8,704 bases of DNA from Cytophagales bacterium (lineage in GTDB: Bacteria > Bacteroidota > Bacteroidia > Cytophagales > UBA9547): NCBI GenBank assembly GCA_013298205.1, contig JAAFJZ010000088.1, positions 1 through 8,704 of the forward strand, in the 5' to 3' direction. The position numbers and the translations under genes are program-made. This document shows positions 1-6,679 of the stretch, in pieces (the stretch's first letter is position 1; each line of letters opens with the position of its first letter). Under the pieces are notes generated by a model that saw nothing but the letters and a program-made list of their open reading frames with translations, ran no database searches and had not been told where the DNA came from.

Positions 1-761
1 AATGCAAATCGAAATCCAGAATATTCGGTATGAAATCCTCCAATAAGTTCTGATTCGGCTTCAGGAATATCAAAAGGTGCACGATTGGCTTCTGCCAAAG
101 AGCTGATGTAATAAATCACAAAAGGAATGATAAGAAAGGGAAATTTGATTAAATTCCAATTCAAAATCCCACCTACTTCGCTTATATTCAAGTTCCAACT
201 TGCCATTCCAAACAAATAAGAATGCGTATTGGAAACCATGGATTGCTGCATAGCAATTTCTCTTAAATCTACCGTGCCAGTCAAAATGACTATACAAAGC
301 AACACCAAACCCAAGGGAATTTCATAAGAAATGATTTGTGCCAAAGCCCGCATGGCACCCAAAAGAGAAAACTTACTTTCAGATGCCCAACCCGCAATAA
401 AAATCCCGATTACATCTAAAGACACAATGGCAAGTACAAACAAAATCCCTGTGCTTAGCTCTGCTTCAAGTGGAAATGCCCCCAAAGGAACTACTGCAAA
501 GCCCATAAAAACGACTGAAAACACAAAAAAAGGAGCAAATTTAAAAAGTAAAGAATCGGCTTTAGACGGAATAATATCTTCCTTTTGCACCAATTTAAAA
601 ATATCTGCTATGGCTTGCAGCATACCAAATTTCCCTGTCTCCATAGGTCCATATCGGTCTTGCACAAAAGAAGAAATCTTTCTTTCAAAATAAAATGCGA
701 CCAAAACAGTAGAAAGAATTACTGATAGATAAACAACAACTATGCCCAGCATTTCGCTCAT
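1..761 (-). CDS. nuoH: NADH-quinone oxidoreductase subunit H (partial, C-terminus beyond window)
   Basis: NuoH is the inner-membrane subunit of respiratory complex I that joins the peripheral arm to the proton-pumping arm and helps form the quinone-binding chamber. The reading frame is open from position 761 to the window edge, giving 253 codons of a protein usually near 330-350 residues, so roughly the last quarter is missing. Visible family signatures are ERKISSFVQDRYGP near residue 25, AQIISYEIPLGL in the middle, and the highly conserved EANRAPFDIPEAESEL followed by GGFHTEYSG close to the left edge. Several hydrophobic helices lie between them. I chose the ATG at 761 because it lies one base after the stop of the upstream membrane-protein gene; an in-frame ATG at 752 is the alternative. 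The upstream neighbour is not nuoG, which is unusual. The remaining nuo genes probably continue to the left, but this cannot be seen. Confidence 0.95.
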   Translation of the reverse strand, partial: MSEMLGIVVVYLSVILSTVLVAFYFERKISSFVQDRYGPMETGKFGMLQAIADIFKLVQKEDIIPSKADSLLFKFAPFFVFSVVFMGFAVVPLGAFPLEAELSTGILFVLAIVSLDVIGIFIAGWASESKFSLLGAMRALAQIISYEIPLGLVLLCIVILTGTVDLREIAMQQSMVSNTHSYLFGMASWNLNISEVGGILNWNLIKFPFLIIPFVIYYISSLAEANRAPFDIPEAESELIGGFHTEYSGFRFA

Positions 762-762
762 T

Positions 763-1338
763 TTAGCTATTGATATAGGTGTAAATTAAAAGTATCACAA
801 ATCCCATTGAAAACGAAATAACTTGATATAAACGATTGTTTATAAATAAGTTAAGCAAACCAAATACAAAACCAGAAATACAAAACATATTGTCAATACT
901 GATTAAATCATGTTTGCGAATCCATAGATTATTAATAAAATACACGACCATTAGCACGCAAAAAAGCAGAAAGATATATTTTTTATTTTTGTAAAAATAG
1001 TCGTCAAAGTCGTGTACTTCGTTTTCTTTTAAAGTTGGGAATAAAAATACTGAAATCAAATAAAATAGGAGAGGAGAAGCCAAAGTATAGAAAAAATACC
1101 CTGCATTTTCAGCCAATTTTAAGCGATTTCCCCATAACCACCACCAATTTTCTATTAATTGAACAAAGAAATTAATCGTCCAAGCCAAATGCAGCCAATA
1201 AATTTTAATCTGTTTTCTGTTTCTAATCAAGCCTCCCCAACCTGCAAAAAATTCTGTAACCACATACCCTACGATGATAGAAATAAATACCAGCAGGTAA
1301 TCGGCAAATGGAAACTCAATAAAATGCTCTTCTTTCAT
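763..1338 (-). CDS. Six-helix integral membrane protein of unknown function
   Basis: I do not recognise a named function. The protein is 191 residues from the ATG at 1338 and is almost entirely hydrophobic, with about six predicted membrane helices at residues 11-33, 47-69, 81-101, 121-138, 149-165 and 172-188. No signal peptide or catalytic motif is apparent. The first half (a helix, then a basic stretch RNRKQIKIYW, then a helix ending in ENWWWLWGNR) resembles from memory a widespread family of small uncharacterised membrane proteins with a YWxHL...WW pattern, but this needs a profile search. A TTG at 1362 would add eight residues. I prefer the ATG because that TTG falls within the putative promoter -7 element. 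The stop codon is followed after one base by the nuoH start, so the two genes are almost certainly co-transcribed and perhaps translationally coupled. It could be an accessory factor for complex I or an unrelated gene that supplies the promoter. Confidence 0.8.
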   Translation of the reverse strand: MKEEHFIEFPFADYLLVFISIIVGYVVTEFFAGWGGLIRNRKQIKIYWLHLAWTINFFVQLIENWWWLWGNRLKLAENAGYFFYTLASPLLFYLISVFLFPTLKENEVHDFDDYFYKNKKYIFLLFCVLMVVYFINNLWIRKHDLISIDNMFCISGFVFGLLNLFINNRLYQVISFSMGFVILLIYTYINS

Positions 1339-1359
1339 AATTGAATTTGAAATATTATA

Positions 1360-1367
1360 CAAACTTA
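1360..1367 (-). promoter_or_regulatory. Candidate -7 promoter element for the membrane protein-nuoH pair
   Basis: Read on the minus strand the bases are TAAGTTTG, a full match to the Bacteroidota -7 consensus TAnnTTTG. The element lies 21 bases before the ATG at 1338, which would give a short leader of roughly 15 bases. I see no good TTG -33 element at the expected distance, so this rests on the -7 match and its position. It supports the ATG at 1338 over the TTG at 1362. Confidence 0.4.
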
Positions 1368-1394
1368 AACATATTGATTTAAAAAATATGTTTA
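1366..1394. repeat. Perfect inverted repeat, candidate operator
   Basis: The arms TAAACATATT (1366-1375) and AATATGTTTA (1385-1394) are exact reverse complements of ten bases, separated by nine bases. The repeat starts within the candidate -7 element of the minus-strand promoter and covers the region between -7 and -33, where repressors commonly bind. It has no following T tract in either direction, so a terminator is less likely. The composition is AT-rich, which raises the chance of coincidence. No regulator gene is visible in the window. Confidence 0.4.
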
Positions 1395-1395
1395 G

Positions 1396-1443
1396 TTCAA
1401 AAAGTTATTTTGAAACCTTGATATAGACTTTTGAAGTTCAAAA
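1396..1443. repeat. Cluster of four TTCAAAA heptamers in alternating orientation
   Basis: The heptamer TTCAAAA occurs at 1396-1402 and 1437-1443 and its reverse complement TTTTGAA at 1408-1414 and 1429-1435. They form two inverted pairs: TTCAAAA-N5-TTTTGAA and TTTTGAA-G-TTCAAAA. The cluster lies just upstream of the candidate minus-strand promoter. It could be a set of protein-binding sites or a product of AT-rich composition; the sequence alone does not decide this. Confidence 0.35.
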
Positions 1444-1736
1444 AAGTTTAGTACTTTTCTATTTTCTGTTTAAAAGTGTAATTTATAAAAAACTTTAAAA
1501 ATTAATATCTGAGTGCTTTCATTTGGGGCTTAAAACTCACGTTAGCATGTTTTTTCAATCTTTAAAAGGTATTTATTTTGATTTCTTTTTTTTTGAAAGT
1601 GAATTTATATGTATTATTTATTGCAAATAGGCTTGGTTACTATTTTATATTCTTGCTTAACATCATAACTGATATAATAAAAGTTTTATCTTTCTTATTT
1701 CTTGAATCAGTGTAATTTGTAAATATGAGTAATTTT

Positions 1737-1747
1737 TTATCGGATAA
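1737..1747. repeat. Short palindrome TTATC-G-GATAA
   Basis: Two five-base arms flank a single G about 65 bases before the start of the plus-strand operon and about 25 bases before the weak -7 candidate. Its position would suit an activator or repressor half-site pair, but the arms are short and this is a tentative regulatory call. Confidence 0.2.
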
Positions 1748-1771
1748 GAGTATATTTTTTTATTTTTTTGG

Positions 1772-1779
1772 TAATTTCG
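1772..1779 (+). promoter_or_regulatory. Weak candidate -7 element for the plus-strand operon
   Basis: TAATTTCG matches the Bacteroidota TAnnTTTG -7 consensus at all but one fixed position and lies 33 bases before the ATG at 1813. No matching TTG -33 element is found about 20 bases upstream, where a T-rich tract lies instead. The promoter must be somewhere in this gap, but this particular site is uncertain. Confidence 0.25.
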
Positions 1780-1812
1780 TGCCTAATTTAGCTTGAAACA
1801 CCATTACAACAA

Positions 1813-4290
1813 ATGAAAAGATTATACTTCTCTGCATTACTTTGTTTATTTTCATATTTAGCTTTATCTCAAGAGACCACTATAAAAGGTAAAGTTAGCG
1901 ATTTAGAAACTAATGAACCCATTCCTTTTGCCAATGTGTTTTTTAAAGGAACTAAAATAGGAGTAAATACTGATTTTGAGGGTAAATATTCTATTATTAC
2001 TTCTGTCCCGCTCGATTCTCTTACCGTTTCTTATATTGGTTATAAAACCTATTCAAAAAAAATTAAAAAAGGAGAATCGCAAAGCTTAAATTTTAATATG
2101 AAACCGGATGGTTTTGTAAGCCAAGAGATAGTTATTACTTCGGGTGAAAATCCTGCATATCCCATTATGCGCAAAGTGATGAAAAATAAATCTGCCAACA
2201 ACAGAAGTGGATTAAGTGCTTTTGAATATGATGCTTACAGCAAAACAGAGATAGATATTGACAATATTTCTAAAAAAATGAGAGGCAAAAAAATGATGCG
2301 CAAAATTATGCGAGCATTAGATAGCCTCAAAAAAGTTACAGATGATGATGGCAAACCCATTTTGCCCGTTTTTATTTCTGAAACGATGTCGAAATATTAT
2401 TACAGGGACAGCCCCAAAACCTCAAAAGAAGATGTAATAGCCAATAAAATTTCAGGAATAGCCTTGGACGATGGAGGCTTGGTTTCTCAACTCGTTGGTT
2501 CTACTTTTCAGCAATACAATTTTTATGATAGCTGGGTAAATTTTTTGAGAAAAGATTTCGTTTCTCCTTTGGCAGATAGTTGGAAGCTGTATTACGAATA
2601 CTATTTGGCAGATTCGGTTTATATAGATGATGATTTTTGTTACCAAATCGAAATTACACCTCGTAGGCCACAAGATTTGGCTTTTAATGGCGTGATTTGG
2701 ATCAACAAATCTGATTTTGCCCTCAAAAGAATAGATGTTACGATGGGCAAAGAAGCCAATTTGAATTTTATCGAAAAAATGAAAATCCAGCAGACCCTAA
2801 GCAAAACAGATGCTGGACCTTATTTACCTTCTAAATCTAGGATTATTATAGACATTGCCGAAATTGCTGATAGCAGTGCGGGTATGATTTTGAAGTTTTA
2901 TTCTTCAAATAAAAATTATAAAGTGAACCAAGCCCAACCCCTCAAATTTTTTGATCAAACGGTAAATGTAGCAGAGGATGCAAAAATGAAATCGGAGGAA
3001 TATTGGGTAGAAAATAGGCATGACCCACTTTCAGACAATGAAAAGCAAATGTTTGTAATGATAGACTCGATCAAAAATATCCCTGTAGTTAAAACGTATG
3101 TTGATATTTTTGATATTTTATTAAATGGATATAAACGAATAGGTAAATTTGATTTAGGTCCTTATTTGTTTACCTATGCAATAAATAATGAAGAAGGTAG
3201 TAGGTTCAGGTTGGGAGGTCGAACGAATTATTTGTTTAGTAAAAAACTTACTTTTAATGCCTACGGAGCTTATGGTACTGCTGATAATAAATTCAAATAT
3301 GGAGCGGGAGTTTCTTATATTTTGGGTAAAAATCCTTGGAGGCAAATGGGTTTCGATTACTCTTACGACATAAATCAAGTAGGTTTAATGAGTTTTACAG
3401 GCAATCCTAATGGGCTTTTTGCAGCTTCTACACGCTGGGGGACGCTTAGAAGACAGTTTATGCAAACAGAAGCCAAATTGTATTTTGAAACACCTATAGT
3501 GAAAGATTTGACCGAAACTGTAGCTTTTCGGTACCTAAAATTTGATCCTTTGTATTCATTTTCTTACTTACAAGACCTCAATTCTACACTGAGAAACAAT
3601 TATTTTGAAGTAAATGAGCTTTCATTTTCTACTCGTTATGCCAAAGACGAAAGGTTTTTGAGAAATGAAAATACCCGAATCAGCATGGGTACTAGAAAAT
3701 GGCCTGTGCTTACTTTTAAGTTTACTTTAGGTTTTAAAAACGTTATGGGTGGAATGTACGATTATCAAAAATATCTTTTTACTGTCGATCACTATGCAAG
3801 AATAGGAATTTTTGGTCGCTTAGATTATGTGATTCAAGCGGGTTACATTCCTACAACTTTGCCATATCCATTATTAGAAAATCATTTAGGAAATGAAACT
3901 TTTTTCTTTAACGTACAAGCATTTAATCTAATGAATTTTTCGGAATTTGCTAGCGATAGATTTTTAAGTATTAGTTTTAGGCATTATTTTGAAGGTTTTA
4001 TTTTTAATAAAATACCTTTATTTAGTAAATTGAAACTAAGAGAAGTGGCTACTTTAAAATTACTTTTTGGTACAGTAAGTGATGAAAATATTGCTTTGAA
4101 TAAACAAGATATAGGTACTAGTCAAATTGCATTTAGAAAGCTTAATTGGTACGAGCCATACGTAGAAGTAGGTTATGGAATAGAAAATATATTTAAATTC
4201 GCAAGAGTAGATTTTTTACATAGACTTACTTACTTAAATCCTCAATCACAATATTTTGGAATTAGACTTTCAGCGCATTTCAAATTGTAA
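1813..4290 (+). CDS. DUF5686 / carboxypeptidase-regulatory-like domain outer-membrane protein
   Basis: This 825-residue protein belongs to a Bacteroidota family of unknown molecular function predicted to sit in the outer membrane. Residues 1-19 form a signal peptide with likely cleavage after LALS. Residues about 22-100 are a CarboxypepD_reg-like beta-sandwich, seen in IKGKVSD, PFANVFFKGT, TDFEGKYS and VSYIGYKTY. From about residue 111 the DUF5686 region begins with the characteristic GENPAYPIMRKVMKNK. The remainder is rich in alternating aromatic and polar strands, as in a beta-barrel, and ends in a strand finishing SAHFKL. There is no TonB box or plug, so it is not an ordinary TonB-dependent receptor despite the shared N-terminal domain. 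It is the first gene of the plus-strand operon. The next start lies four bases after its stop. No Shine-Dalgarno sequence precedes the ATG, as is common in this phylum. Family assignment is confident; the substrate or partner is unknown. Confidence 0.88.
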   Translation: MKRLYFSALLCLFSYLALSQETTIKGKVSDLETNEPIPFANVFFKGTKIGVNTDFEGKYSIITSVPLDSLTVSYIGYKTYSKKIKKGESQSLNFNMKPDGFVSQEIVITSGENPAYPIMRKVMKNKSANNRSGLSAFEYDAYSKTEIDIDNISKKMRGKKMMRKIMRALDSLKKVTDDDGKPILPVFISETMSKYYYRDSPKTSKEDVIANKISGIALDDGGLVSQLVGSTFQQYNFYDSWVNFLRKDFVSPLADSWKLYYEYYLADSVYIDDDFCYQIEITPRRPQDLAFNGVIWINKSDFALKRIDVTMGKEANLNFIEKMKIQQTLSKTDAGPYLPSKSRIIIDIAEIADSSAGMILKFYSSNKNYKVNQAQPLKFFDQTVNVAEDAKMKSEEYWVENRHDPLSDNEKQMFVMIDSIKNIPVVKTYVDIFDILLNGYKRIGKFDLGPYLFTYAINNEEGSRFRLGGRTNYLFSKKLTFNAYGAYGTADNKFKYGAGVSYILGKNPWRQMGFDYSYDINQVGLMSFTGNPNGLFAASTRWGTLRRQFMQTEAKLYFETPIVKDLTETVAFRYLKFDPLYSFSYLQDLNSTLRNNYFEVNELSFSTRYAKDERFLRNENTRISMGTRKWPVLTFKFTLGFKNVMGGMYDYQKYLFTVDHYARIGIFGRLDYVIQAGYIPTTLPYPLLENHLGNETFFFNVQAFNLMNFSEFASDRFLSISFRHYFEGFIFNKIPLFSKLKLREVATLKLLFGTVSDENIALNKQDIGTSQIAFRKLNWYEPYVEVGYGIENIFKFARVDFLHRLTYLNPQSQYFGIRLSAHFKL

Positions 4291-4294
4291 GTTT

Positions 4295-5470
4295 ATGCAA
4301 GCTAGGTTTTTTGTTTATATTTTAATTTTATTAGCCTTCATTGCTTCATGCCAAAGCAAATCAACTGATAGCAAGCGAAATACGCCATTTGCAGTTTTTA
4401 AAGAAGATGAAAATCAGACTTTACTTTACCTTAATGAGTTAGTAAATGACAAGCCTAATTTTGATACCTATATGCTCAGAGCTAAGTTTTTTTTCAAAAC
4501 CTTAAAGTATGATTACGCTTTAGCAGACGCTAAAAATGCTTTTGTTTTTGAAAAATTAGATCCTGATTGCATTAAAATAGCTATTTTGAGTGCATATAAA
4601 GTTCAAAATGAGGTAGATTTTTCTTTTTTTATTAATGAATATGAAAAGCAAGCATTTAAAAATACCCAAATCTACAAAATGGCGTGGGAGTTTTTTATTT
4701 TGCAGAAAGATAGCTTAAAAGTGCAAAATTATAGAGCAAAATATTTGAACCAAAGATCTTTATGCGATGTTAAATGCTTAATTTTGGAAGCCAAAACAAA
4801 AGCGATTTGCAAAGATACAATTCTCGCTATTCAAATTTTGGATAGCTTGCTTTCGCAAGATTCTAGCTTCAATTTGGCTTTTTTTGAAAAATCTCGTTAT
4901 TTGTTTGCCCTAGGATATGCCAAGCAAGGCTATAAAAATCTATTCAAAGTTAAGTTTGACCCAGAATTATTTAGGCTGCAGAAAAAAGAAATCAGCGATT
5001 TATTATTTCAAAAAGAGCTTTATGATAGCGTAATTCAATACCTTGAACCTACAAAATATTCCTCAGATATTGATTCTTTACAAAAGTGGGGTTACCATTT
5101 ATTCAAAAAAAGGCGTTATGTTTCTGCTTCCAAGTATTTGAATTTATATTTAAAGTTTCGTTCAGAGCCAGAGCAAATGCGTTGGTTGGCACTTTCATAC
5201 TTATATTCTGGTAAAAAAATGGAGGCGCAGGATATTTTTTCTAAAATTATTGAGAAAGATTCCTCCGATATAATATCAATAAATCAATTGAATCAAATTT
5301 TGAATTTATCAGTAAATGTAGATTATGGTCAAATTTATGATACGACAAATAAAGTCTCAAATTTTAATAAATTTTCGCGTTCAAAAGCAACAAAAAAATC
5401 AAAAGAAAAATATTTGCCTAATCCTGAGATTGAAGTTTTAGAAACCTTGGATAGTATTAAAATTGACTAA
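4295..5470 (+). CDS. TPR-like repeat lipoprotein
   Basis: The product is a 391-residue predicted lipoprotein. A hydrophobic segment at residues 5-18 ends in the lipobox IASC, giving lipidation at Cys19, followed by a polar linker rich in Ser and Lys. The body is helical with TPR-like pairs. The clearest are about residues 56-90 (RAKFFFKTLKYDYALADAKNAF) and 262-327 (WGYHLFKKRRYVSASKYLNLYL, then LALSYLYSGKKMEAQDIFSKII). The last 50 or so residues are basic and low in structure. I chose the ATG at 4295, four bases after the upstream stop: it places the signal peptide at the N-terminus, whereas a frame extension to 4256 would overlap the previous gene and put 13 polar residues first. TPR folds mediate protein contacts, so a periplasm-facing or surface scaffold for the DUF5686 partner is a reasonable inference, but no substrate is indicated. 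Confidence 0.82.
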   Translation: MQARFFVYILILLAFIASCQSKSTDSKRNTPFAVFKEDENQTLLYLNELVNDKPNFDTYMLRAKFFFKTLKYDYALADAKNAFVFEKLDPDCIKIAILSAYKVQNEVDFSFFINEYEKQAFKNTQIYKMAWEFFILQKDSLKVQNYRAKYLNQRSLCDVKCLILEAKTKAICKDTILAIQILDSLLSQDSSFNLAFFEKSRYLFALGYAKQGYKNLFKVKFDPELFRLQKKEISDLLFQKELYDSVIQYLEPTKYSSDIDSLQKWGYHLFKKRRYVSASKYLNLYLKFRSEPEQMRWLALSYLYSGKKMEAQDIFSKIIEKDSSDIISINQLNQILNLSVNVDYGQIYDTTNKVSNFNKFSRSKATKKSKEKYLPNPEIEVLETLDSIKID

Positions 5471-5474
5471 TCTC

Positions 5475-6303
5475 ATGAAAAGTCAAATACGTAGTTCATT
5501 AAGAAATTCGATTCTTTCAGTAGTTTCAATATCTGTTTGCGGGATGTTTTTTTTTACTTCTTGCCGAAGACGAGACAAAAATCCACAACCTGTGGATTTA
5601 AAGGAAATGATTGGTTTTGTTTTTTTATACCAAAGCCATTTTGGGGATGACTATTCTTTGTATTTTAAAAAAAAATGAAAAGAACAAGACCTTACCTTTT
5701 TTACAATTAAAAGGCAATGATTCAATCTCACCTTCTCATCAATATTTTTTTAATCCTGATGGGAAAATTGATAAACTAATAGATAATACGAAAAATGTAA
5801 TTTCAAACTATTCTTATCCGAATTCATTTCTTCAAATTATAAAATACCAATCCACTTCAACAGGCAGTATCTACAGAACAGATTCCTGTTTTTTGAACGC
5901 TGAAAATAAAATTGTTAAAATCAGAACTCTTGGAAAAACTTTAAAAGATTCATTACTAAGTATATATGATTACAAAAATAATAATATTTCCAAGCAAATT
6001 ATTCAACACAAAACCTTCACCCGCACAGACACGATTTCCTACTCTTATGATGAAATCAAGCCTAACCCTTTTGCCACATTAGAAATTTCATCTTTTTTTA
6101 TTTTTGAAAATCAAGCCCCAATGCCAGACAAACAAATTAAGCAAATTGTTTATACCCAGAATAGTAGCAATAAAATAGAAAGACGCTTTTTCTACTACGA
6201 AGCAGAGTTTAACCAAGCAGATAAACTACTTAAATTTAATATTTTTGACAACTTAATAAGTCGCACACCCTTGTTTGTTATTTTGCCTATTCGTAAACCA
6301 TGA
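5475..6303 (+). pseudogene. Beta-rich lipoprotein gene interrupted by a frameshift in an A9 run
   Basis: Two frames together make one protein of about 275 residues. The first, from the ATG at 5475, encodes a signal peptide with hydrophobic residues 12-28, a lipobox FTSC with Cys30, and a short mature stretch, then stops at TGA 5676-5678 after 67 codons. The next forward frame continues directly from the A9 run with about 208 open codons to 6303. Removing one A joins YFKK to NEKNKTLPFLQLKG without any gap. The second part has repeated strand-like units such as YDYKNNNISKQI, ISYSYDEIKPNPF and RFFYYEAEF, similar in style to YD-type repeats of secreted Bacteroidota lipoproteins; no function is known. 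The ATG is four bases after the previous stop, and the final TGA overlaps the crcB start. The break may be a sequencing error, a real mutation, phase variation or slippage. I favour one functional or very recently broken gene, because the downstream frame is intact and still overlaps crcB. Confidence 0.75.
5667..5675 (+). repeat. A9 homopolymer at the frameshift point
   Basis: Nine consecutive A residues lie exactly where the lipoprotein reading frame changes. With nine, the frame reads AAA AAA AAA TGA and ends; with eight it continues for about 208 codons. A T9 run at 5547-5555 in the same gene encodes the three Phe residues before the lipobox but leaves the frame intact. Confidence 0.85.
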
Positions 6304-6677
6304 TGCTTAAAAATATTCTTTTCATTGGTTTGGGAGGTGCATTTGGAAGTATTTTACGGTATTTAATTGGCTTTTATATCTTGAAATACTTTCCAACTAT
6401 TTCAAACCTTGGAACTTTGATAGTCAATATCTTAGCTTGTTTTTTGGTAGGTATTTTTGTGGGGATTTCATTACAAAATAATCAGATTTTGTATAAATTA
6501 TTACTCATTACAGGCTTTTGTGGTGGATTTAGTACATTTTCTGCTTTTGCGTTTGAAAACATACAATTTATAAATAAAGGAGAGTATTTAATGGCAATGG
6601 TTTATATTGGTTTGAGTTTATTTTTTGGTTTTATGGCAGTAGGAGCGGGGCTTATGTTTTCAAAAGTATTTAACTAA
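6300..6677 (+). CDS. crcB: Fluoride ion channel CrcB/Fluc
   Basis: CrcB (Fluc) is a small dual-topology membrane channel that exports fluoride as a dimer and protects cytoplasmic enzymes. The 125-residue product has the normal single-domain length and four membrane helices. Family motifs are clear: GGAFGSILRY with Arg20, GTLIVNILACFLVG with Asn43, and GFCGGFSTFSAF, which holds the Phe-box residues Phe80 and Phe83 and the Thr79/Ser81 region near the central sodium site. The ATG at 6300 overlaps the TGA of the lipoprotein gene (ATGA); a second ATG directly follows, so either may be used. Only one copy is seen, which suggests a homodimer rather than a paired heterodimer. There is no fluoride riboswitch directly upstream because the space is coding, so expression probably follows the operon. 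Confidence 0.95.
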   Translation: MMLKNILFIGLGGAFGSILRYLIGFYILKYFPTISNLGTLIVNILACFLVGIFVGISLQNNQILYKLLLITGFCGGFSTFSAFAFENIQFINKGEYLMAMVYIGLSLFFGFMAVGAGLMFSKVFN

Positions 6678-6679
6678 TT

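Larger units (their letters stand above)
1339..1812. other. Divergent AT-rich intergenic region
   Basis: This stretch of about 470 bases separates the minus-strand pair from the plus-strand operon and must carry both promoters. It has no convincing coding frame and I recognise no RNA gene. It contains a perfect inverted repeat (1366-1394), a cluster of TTCAAAA heptamers (1396-1443), a small palindrome (1737-1747) and long T and A tracts, including a T9 run near 1586. The middle part, about 1450-1730, shows nothing I can interpret. Its length is large compared with the gaps of one to four bases elsewhere in the window, so an unrecognised small RNA or long leader is possible. Confidence 0.7.

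Noticed and set aside
331..693. Plus-strand open frame of 120 codons
   Set aside because: It is antisense to nuoH, whose conserved motifs are unmistakable; the predicted peptide is low-complexity and resembles no protein.
1520..1560. Possible small RNA or terminator around the less AT-rich patch GGGGC...CACGTTAGCATG followed by six Ts
   Set aside because: I could not find a stable stem before the T tract, so there is no structure to support a terminator or RNA gene.
1339..1812. Insertion sequence remnant or CRISPR array in the long intergenic region
   Set aside because: There are no regularly spaced long direct repeats, no terminal inverted repeats with target duplication and no transposase fragment.
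3154..3378. Overlapping small frames on both strands within the DUF5686 gene
   Set aside because: They lie wholly inside a well supported gene and show no signal peptide, domain or spacing suggesting a real gene.
4256..4294. Extended start for the TPR-like lipoprotein, overlapping the DUF5686 gene
   Set aside because: It would place 13 polar residues before a proper lipoprotein signal peptide; the ATG at 4295 gives a normal one.
5611..5675. Independent start (TTG) for the second half of the frameshifted lipoprotein
   Set aside because: This stretch is the out-of-frame shadow of the first half; the natural join is at the A9 run and gives a continuous protein.
5675..5710. Restart at ATG overlapping the premature TGA (AATGA at 5674-5678)
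   Set aside because: That ATG is in the third frame and stops after about eleven codons, so it cannot rescue the downstream frame.
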